Source of the DNA: Granulicella sp. UBA5172
GTDB lineage: Bacteria; Acidobacteriota; Terriglobia; Terriglobales; Acidobacteriaceae
DNA length: 10,178 nucleotides
Reading direction: 5' to 3'
Assembly (NCBI GenBank): GCA_002413385.1
Contig: DHWW01000249.1
Coordinates: 1 to 10,178 of the forward strand
Part shown: positions 5,760 through 10,178 of the stretch, in pieces
Numbering within the stretch: the first letter of the stretch is position 1
How the letters are laid out: each line of letters opens with the position of its first letter
The notes under the pieces: model-generated
The model's database searches: none
What the model was told of the DNA's origin: nothing
The model's input: only the letters and a program-made list of their open reading frames with translations
Position numbers and translations under genes: made by a program

Positions 5760-8195
5760 TTACTCCACCGCCGCCAGCACCTCTTCGCGGATCTCGTCGT
5801 CCTTCATCACTTCCCCCATGGACTTCGGCAGCGCAATGCTCAGCACATCCTCAATCCGCGACGCATAGTGAATCGTCACGCCCTCGATCTGCTCCGCCGA
5901 CAGGTCCTCTTCGACATTCGCTTTCACATCGATCGGCAAAATTACATCGCGAACCCCTGCCCGCTTGGCCGCAAGAAACTTCTCCTTGATGCCACCCACA
6001 GGCAGCACATTCCCGCTCAATGTAATCTCTCCCGTCATCGCCAGCAGCGGATGGATTGGCCGATCCAGCAGCAAGCTCACCAACGCCGTCGCCATCGTCA
6101 CGCCAGCGCTCGGGCCATCCTTCGGGATCGCTCCCGCAGGCACGTGGATATGCAGATCGATGTCTTTCAACACATCATCGTCCAGCCCCAGCGACAGAGC
6201 ATTCGACCGCACCCACGTCAGCGCCGCCTGCATCGACTCCTTCATCACGTCGCCGATCTGTCCGGTCATCGTGAATCCGCCCTTGCCCTTCATCTTGTTC
6301 GCCTCGATAAAGAGCACGTCGCCGCCCGCCGGAGTCCACGCCAGGCCCACTGCAACGCCCGGCCGCGTGGTCCGCTCCGTAATCTCCGTATCCACGCGAA
6401 CCTTGATGCCGCCCAGGAACTCATACACCACCTCCCGCGTCACGACAAGCTTCTCCGTGCGTCCTTCAGCAACCTGACGAGCCGTCTTCCGGCACACCGT
6501 CCCAATCAACTGCTCCAGGCGACGCACTCCGGCCTCACGCGTGTAGTGCCGCGCAATCAAACCCACCGTCGCTGTCGGAAACTCAATCAACTCGTCCGAA
6601 ATCCCATTCTCCTTGATTTGCCGTGGAACCAGGTACCTCTCCGCAATGTTGACCTTCTCTTCTTCCGTATAGCCCGTCAGCTCGATAATCTCCATGCGAT
6701 CAAGCAGCGGTGCCGGAATCGTATCCAACTGGTTCGCCGTGCAGATAAACAGCACCTTGCTCAGATCGAATGGCTGATCCAGATAGTTGTCGCGGAACGT
6801 GTTGTTCTGCTCCGGGTCCAGCGTCTCCAGCAGTGCGCTCGCAGGATCACCCCGGAAGTCCCTGCCCAGCTTGTCGATTTCATCCAGCATGAACACCGGA
6901 TCATTCACCTCGATCCGCTTCAGGTGCTGAATAATCTGCCCCGGCAGCGCTCCAATGTACGTCCGCCGATGCCCGCGAATCTCCGCCTCATCGTGCATGC
7001 CGCCCAGCGAAATCCTCGAAAACTTCCTCCCCAGCGCCCGCGCAATCGACCGTCCCAGCGAAGTCTTACCCACTCCCGGAGGCCCCACAAAGCAAAGAAT
7101 CGGCCCCTTCATATCCGGCTTCAACCGCCGCACACTCAGGTAATCCAGAATCCGGTCCTTCACCTTTTTCAACCCGTAATGGTCTTCGTCCAGAAACTCC
7201 TTGGCCTTCTTGATGTCCACGCCCTCAGACGAACTCTTCGACCACGGCAGCACCGCCAGCCACTCCACATAGTTCCGCGTCAGCGAGTAATCTGCCGCCG
7301 CCGGATTCATCCTTGCCAGCCGCGCCAACTCCTTCAGCGCATCTTTCTTCGTCTCTTCCGGCATGCCCGCGGCTTCGATCTTCTCCTTCAGTTCCGCAAC
7401 GTCCTTCTGCGTCTCATCCAGGTCCCCCAGCTCCTTCTGGATCGCCTTCATCTGCTCGCGCAGATAAAAGTCCCGCTGCGACTGCTGCACCGAATCCTGC
7501 ACCTCGCTCTGGATCTTGTTGCGCAACTGCTGTACACCCAACTCCTTCGCCAGATGCCCATTGATCATCTCCAGCCGCGTCTTTACATCCGCCGTCTCCA
7601 GCAGCTCCTGCTTCTCTCCCGTCGTCAAAAATGGCAGGCTCGCTGCAATAAAATCCACCAGCCGCGACGGCTCATCGATATTCAAAGCAATCGTCTGCAG
7701 ATCATCCGACAAGGTCGACGACGACGTCACAATCTCCTGAAACTGTGCCAGCACATTCCGCTGCAGCGCCTCAGCCTCAGGCGACCGCTCCGGTACCACG
7801 TCCTCCACCACCGTATATTCCGCCGTCAGAAATGGCTGCGTCTGGCTAAACTCCCCCAGCCGCACCCTCTCCATCCCCTCCGTAAACACAAAGAGGCTCT
7901 GGTTCGGCATCTTCACCACCTTGTGCACCGTGGCTCGCGTCCCAATCGGATGGATATCGCCACCCTCCGGCGTATCCTGCCGGGCATCCCGCTGCGCCAC
8001 CACCAGGATCGTCTTCTCCTCGCCCAGCGACTGAATCAGCTGGATTGAGCTCTCCCGCCCCACCGTCAAAGGCAGCACCGCATGCGGAAATAAGACCGTA
8101 TCCCTGACAGGAAGAACAGGATAGGCCTTCCCCTTGCCTTCGCTACCCTCTGTCTTGCTGGACGTCCTGATCACGCTTACAAATTCATTAGCCAT
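5760..8195 (-). CDS. lon: ATP-dependent Lon protease
   Basis: Lon degrades misfolded and regulatory proteins in the cytoplasm as a hexamer. In the 811-residue form, the N-terminal LON substrate-binding domain starts at [14 protein letters not shown] (25-38), a helical linker follows (about 220-320), then the AAA+ module with Walker A GPPGVGKT (371-378) and Walker B FMLDEID (435-441), and last the S16 peptidase domain with the Ser-Lys dyad Ser696 in KDGPSAG and Lys737 in GGIKEK. All key residues are present and the length is normal. The frame is open upstream to a GTG at 8288, but I chose ATG at 8195 because AAGGA (8210-8206) lies 10 nt before it and the extra 31 residues do not look like Lon. 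It heads the minus-strand block and is followed by tsaB after 42 bp. No CIRCE heat-shock element is visible upstream. Confidence 0.97.
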   Translation of the reverse strand: MANEFVSVIRTSSKTEGSEGKGKAYPVLPVRDTVLFPHAVLPLTVGRESSIQLIQSLGEEKTILVVAQRDARQDTPEGGDIHPIGTRATVHKVVKMPNQSLFVFTEGMERVRLGEFSQTQPFLTAEYTVVEDVVPERSPEAEALQRNVLAQFQEIVTSSSTLSDDLQTIALNIDEPSRLVDFIAASLPFLTTGEKQELLETADVKTRLEMINGHLAKELGVQQLRNKIQSEVQDSVQQSQRDFYLREQMKAIQKELGDLDETQKDVAELKEKIEAAGMPEETKKDALKELARLARMNPAAADYSLTRNYVEWLAVLPWSKSSSEGVDIKKAKEFLDEDHYGLKKVKDRILDYLSVRRLKPDMKGPILCFVGPPGVGKTSLGRSIARALGRKFSRISLGGMHDEAEIRGHRRTYIGALPGQIIQHLKRIEVNDPVFMLDEIDKLGRDFRGDPASALLETLDPEQNNTFRDNYLDQPFDLSKVLFICTANQLDTIPAPLLDRMEIIELTGYTEEEKVNIAERYLVPRQIKENGISDELIEFPTATVGLIARHYTREAGVRRLEQLIGTVCRKTARQVAEGRTEKLVVTREVVYEFLGGIKVRVDTEITERTTRPGVAVGLAWTPAGGDVLFIEANKMKGKGGFTMTGQIGDVMKESMQAALTWVRSNALSLGLDDDVLKDIDLHIHVPAGAIPKDGPSAGVTMATALVSLLLDRPIHPLLAMTGEITLSGNVLPVGGIKEKFLAAKRAGVRDVILPIDVKANVEEDLSAEQIEGVTIHYASRIEDVLSIALPKSMGEVMKDDEIREEVLAAVE

Positions 8196-8508
8196 AAGTG
8201 AGTGTTCCTTTATCAACTTTCTTGAATAGGATGCACTAGGATTCCGTTTCGACGCAACCCTTTTTGCTCCCCAACCATCTGCGTTCACGATTTGCCGAAG
8301 CCTTCCCTGTCCTCATCGGCGCCCCCTCAACTTCCATCAGCACCTCGTTCCTCGATACACTCCCTCCCCGGAACGTGCCCGGTCACACATCTTCCTCGCC
8401 CATCCTCTAGGATGAGATGCTCGGCCTATCGCACACAAACACCCAAATCCCCGGAAATCTCCTCGCCAATTGCAACCCAACCCACAAGCCGTTACGCTTA
8501 TGTTTACT
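8196..8508. other. Divergent intergenic region between lon and tRNA-Leu(UAG)
   Basis: These 313 bases hold no gene I can support. TAGGAT occurs three times (8227-8232, 8237-8242, 8408-8413), the first two exactly 10 bp apart just upstream of lon. A short palindrome, CATCCT-CT-AGGATG, spans 8401-8414. A clear lon promoter is not evident. A candidate tRNA promoter is listed separately. Confidence 0.6.
8470..8498 (+). promoter_or_regulatory. Candidate promoter of tRNA-Leu(UAG)
   Basis: TTGCAA (8470-8475) and TACGCT (8493-8498) are spaced by 17 bp. Transcription would begin near 8505, a few bases before the tRNA. The -10 keeps only the key T, A and final T of the consensus, so this is a moderate candidate chosen by position. 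Confidence 0.4.
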
Positions 8509-8593
8509 GCGGGAGTGGTGAAATGGCAGACACGCAGGTCTTAGAAGCCTGTGCCCGAAAGGCGTGGGGGTTCAAGTCCCCCCTCCCGCACCA
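8509..8593 (+). tRNA. tRNA-Leu(UAG)
   Basis: This 85-nt class II tRNA has acceptor stem GCGGGAG/CTCCCGC, variable arm with GCCCGAAAGGC, T-arm GGGGG-TTCAAGT-CCCCC and encoded CCA (8591-8593). The anticodon stem CAGGT/GCCTG (last pair T-G) encloses loop CTTAGAA, so the anticodon is TAG and it reads CUA and related leucine codons. It is the first gene to the right of the divergent region. Confidence 0.97.
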
Positions 8594-8620
8594 GATGTTC
8601 ATACCAACGCGCAAGCAGCG

Positions 8621-8649
8621 GTGGGGGTTCAAGTCCCCTCCCAGCCAGT
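8621..8649 (+). repeat. Duplicated T-arm/3' fragment of tRNA-Leu(UAG)
   Basis: GTGGGGGTTCAAGTCCCC at 8621-8638 repeats bases 8564-8581 of the tRNA exactly (18 bp), and continues with TCCCAGCCA against TCCCGCACCA in the tRNA. The copy can still fold a T-arm (one G-T pair), but no tRNA body precedes it. It lies 57 bp after the original and ends just before the DUF3467 gene. It is either a decayed second tRNA-Leu or a scar of integration or recombination at the tRNA 3' end. Confidence 0.7.
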
Positions 8650-8662
8650 TCCAAGGAAACTC

Positions 8663-8989
8663 ATGAGCCAGACCATCACCCAATCCGATAACACCCGCAT
8701 CACCCTCGAAAAATCAGCCGACTACCGCGACTCCTACGCCAACAGCGTCCAGGTTCGTCTCTCCATCTGGGATTTCTTTCTCGTCTTCGGCACCATCGAC
8801 CAGCAGGCCCCCGACCAGGTTCGCATCGACAACTTCCAGGGCGTCTATCTAAGCCCTCAGCAGGCCAAGGCCCTCGCGAACGTCCTCAACAATAACGTCG
8901 CGCAATACGAGCAGACCTTTGGCCCCATCTCTCTCGAAGGCCCCGCAGTTCAGCACTTCGTCGTTCCCAGCAACGGCCCCGTCCACTAA
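8663..8989 (+). CDS. DUF3467 family protein
   Basis: This 108-residue soluble protein fits DUF3467, a small bacterial family without known function. Its features are YANSVQVRLSIWDFFLVFG (25-43), then a strand and VYLSPQQAKALANVLNNNVAQYEQTFG (61-87), where family members share a site of the form MSPxxAKxLxxxLxxNIxxYExxFG. There is no signal peptide, membrane segment or catalytic motif. The ATG at 8663 is supported by AAGGA (8653-8657) 5 nt upstream. It lies 69 bp after tRNA-Leu(UAG) and 5 bp before the glycosyltransferase start, so it is probably co-transcribed with the latter. The family call rests on pattern recall. Confidence 0.8.
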   Translation: MSQTITQSDNTRITLEKSADYRDSYANSVQVRLSIWDFFLVFGTIDQQAPDQVRIDNFQGVYLSPQQAKALANVLNNNVAQYEQTFGPISLEGPAVQHFVVPSNGPVH

Positions 8990-8994
8990 CCCAC

Positions 8995-10178
8995 GTGGAA
9001 GCTCCCTCCAATCGATCGCACGCCGCCGCCCGGCTCGCGGCTGTTCCCTCGCCGATCCTCTTCATCCTGTTCTTCGCAGCAGTCGCCCTCAGCCATCTCA
9101 CCCTGCTTCACCTTCCCTACTTCTGGGACGAGGGCGGCTACTACATTCCCGCGGCTCTGGACTTCTACCACACCGGTCAGATGGTCCCGCGCTTCACCAA
9201 CGCCCACCCGCCGCTGCCCAACATCTTCCTCGGCACGCTCTGGCACATCGTCGGCTTCCACATCCTCGCGACCCGCCTGCTCGTCTCTGCCTTCGCCGCC
9301 GCCGGCCTCCTTGCCATCTTCCGTCTCACCCAGCGGCTCCTCGACGCCCCCGCCGCCGTCGCCGTCACCCTCCTCACCGCCGTTTACCCCATCTGGTTCG
9401 CCCAGAGCACTCTGGCCCACGCCGACATCTTCGCCGCGGCCTTCACCCTCTGGGCCTTCGCCCTCTACCTTCCCGCAGTTTCTTCTTCACCCATCTCCCA
9501 ACGCTGTCATCTCGACCGGAGCCCGATAGCTTCATCGTCGGGCGGAGTGGAGAGACCCCTGCATTTGTCTTTTGCTCGCACCGCCGCAATCGCAGCGCTC
9601 TTCTCCCTGGCCGCTCTCTCCAAAGAAACCTCCATCGTCCAGCCCGCAGCCCTCGCCGCACTGGAACTCTTCCTGCTCCTCCGCGACCGCCGCAGCCCGG
9701 AACTCCGCCGCAAGCATCTCCTCTGGATCGCGACTCTCGCCTTCCCCCTACTGCCGCTCCTAGCCTGGTACGCCTACCACCACCACGTCACCGGCTTCAC
9801 CTTCGGCAACCCTGAATACCTCCGCTACAACGCCACCGCAAACCTCACCGCCGTGCACATCCTGCAAGCCCTCCGCTACCGCTTCGTGCATCTCTTCTGG
9901 CAGCGAAACATCTGGCTGCCGATCCTCTTCGGCATCGCGTGCCTCTTCCTCCCCCGCCGCGCCAGCGCACCCAATGCCCTCACCCCCACCACCTACCGCG
10001 TCATCGCCGTCCTCATCGCAGCCAACTGGCTAGCCTTCTCCATCCTCGGCGGAGCGCTTCTCACCCGCTATCTCCTGCCCATCTATCCCCTCATCCTGCT
10101 TGTTTGCGTAGACGTCTGGCGCGCCCGCACTCACTGGTGGCCGGTCTTCGACACTCCTCACCGCCTGTCTCTTATACA
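8995..10178 (+). CDS. GT-C family glycosyltransferase (GT39/PMT-ArnT-like), 3' end missing
   Basis: The frame is open from GTG 8995 to the end of the window with no stop, giving 390 genomic codons before adapter sequence. The product is a polytopic membrane protein. A first hydrophobic helix (19-40) leads into a first extracytoplasmic loop with Asp45-Glu46 in PYFWDEGGYYIPA and HPPLPNIFLG (71-80), the acidic motif and loop typical of enzymes that transfer sugars from polyprenyl-phosphate donors. Several further helices follow (about 91-110, 119-160, 197-225, 243-260). SKETSI (209-214) is also familiar from this group. The acceptor cannot be told. Residues about 169-194 are encoded by a repeat-like insertion. 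GTG is the only reasonable start before the DE motif; it has no ribosome-binding site and follows the DUF3467 stop by 5 bp, so coupling is likely. The last four codons are adapter. Confidence 0.85.
   Translation, partial: MEAPSNRSHAAARLAAVPSPILFILFFAAVALSHLTLLHLPYFWDEGGYYIPAALDFYHTGQMVPRFTNAHPPLPNIFLGTLWHIVGFHILATRLLVSAFAAAGLLAIFRLTQRLLDAPAAVAVTLLTAVYPIWFAQSTLAHADIFAAAFTLWAFALYLPAVSSSPISQRCHLDRSPIASSSGGVERPLHLSFARTAAIAALFSLAALSKETSIVQPAALAALELFLLLRDRRSPELRRKHLLWIATLAFPLLPLLAWYAYHHHVTGFTFGNPEYLRYNATANLTAVHILQALRYRFVHLFWQRNIWLPILFGIACLFLPRRASAPNALTPTTYRVIAVLIAANWLAFSILGGALLTRYLLPIYPLILLVCVDVWRARTHWWPVFDTPHRLSLI
9504..9578 (+). repeat. Dispersed repeat-like element inserted in frame in the glycosyltransferase
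   Basis: The stretch from CTGTCATCTCGACCGGAGC to GAGACCCCTGCATTTG differs in base use from its surroundings and encodes polar, charged residues (CHLDRSPIASSSGGVERPLH) between hydrophobic helices. CCCGA (9522-9526) and TCGGG (9538-9542) form a stem, with TCTC/GAGA outside it. It closely resembles an interspersed element I recall as frequent between genes in Acidobacteriaceae genomes. There is only one copy in this window, so its dispersed nature rests on recall. Confidence 0.55.
10165..10178 (+). other. Tn5/Nextera mosaic-end adapter remnant
   Basis: The last 14 bases, CTGTCTCTTATACA, equal the first 14 of the 19-bp Tn5 mosaic-end sequence used in Nextera libraries. They sit at the very end of the contig, where untrimmed adapter is expected, and interrupt the glycosyltransferase. 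They should not be taken as genomic or as a natural transposon end. Confidence 0.9.

Noticed and set aside
5868-8048. A 726-codon open frame on the plus strand opposite lon.
   Set aside because: It is rich in Arg, His, Gln and Pro, has no domain, and is the expected shadow of a long high-G+C gene; lon has all catalytic residues on the other strand.
8196-8288. N-terminal extension of Lon to a GTG at 8288.
   Set aside because: The 31 extra residues are not Lon-like and lack a ribosome-binding site; ATG 8195 has AAGGA upstream.
8919-9815. Plus-strand 298-codon frame overlapping DUF3467 and the glycosyltransferase, and a minus-strand 144-codon frame at 8986-9420.
   Set aside because: Pro/Arg/Ser-rich or Gly/Glu-rich shadows. 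The GTG frame from 8995 encodes recognisable membrane helices and the DE motif.
10165-10178. Natural Tn5-like transposon end.
   Set aside because: It is exactly the library mosaic end at the contig terminus; adapter carry-over is the simpler explanation.

Overview
The window reads as chromosomal DNA of an acidobacterium, most likely class Terriglobia (family Acidobacteriaceae). This is inferred from high-G+C coding with strong C/G third positions, from the gene mix (an Asd-like gene beside pssA and psd; a DUF3467 protein beside a GT-C glycosyltransferase), and from an interspersed repeat that I associate with this group. No rRNA or taxonomic marker is present. The last 14 bases match the Tn5/Nextera mosaic end, so the contig appears to stop in sequencing adapter.

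Bases 1-1760 are visibly more A+T-rich than the rest and look accessory. They hold a secreted trypsin-like protease with a TPR tail, split in two by a one-base frameshift and read on the minus strand. A plus-strand gene follows for a small protein with a ribbon-helix-helix-like N-terminus, preceded by overlapping palindromes that look like an operator. The segment ends at tRNA-Leu(CAA), beside an 11-bp tandem repeat and a clear terminator. That layout suits the end of an integrated island, but no integrase is in view.

Bases 1777-8195 form a long co-oriented minus-strand block: lon (ATP-dependent protease), tsaB and rimI (tRNA t6A synthesis and ribosomal protein acetylation), psd and pssA (phosphatidylethanolamine synthesis), an aspartate-semialdehyde-dehydrogenase-like gene lacking the expected catalytic cysteine, then tRNA-Leu(CAA) and the terminator. 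tsaB/rimI and psd/pssA each overlap by one base (TGATG), which points to translational coupling. psd also has a perfect TATAAT just before its ATG and may start as a leaderless message. A 10-bp hairpin covers the tsaB ribosome-binding site and start.

Bases 8196-8508 are a divergent intergenic region. To its right on the plus strand lie tRNA-Leu(UAG), a duplicated fragment of its T-arm, a DUF3467 gene and a truncated GT-C glycosyltransferase whose frame is open to the contig end and carries a dispersed-repeat-like insertion in frame.

Most of the window is housekeeping. The parts worth a second look are the accessory left end, the Asd-like protein, the tRNA-derived repeat and the repeat inside the glycosyltransferase. 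I see no clear new defence or mobile system.
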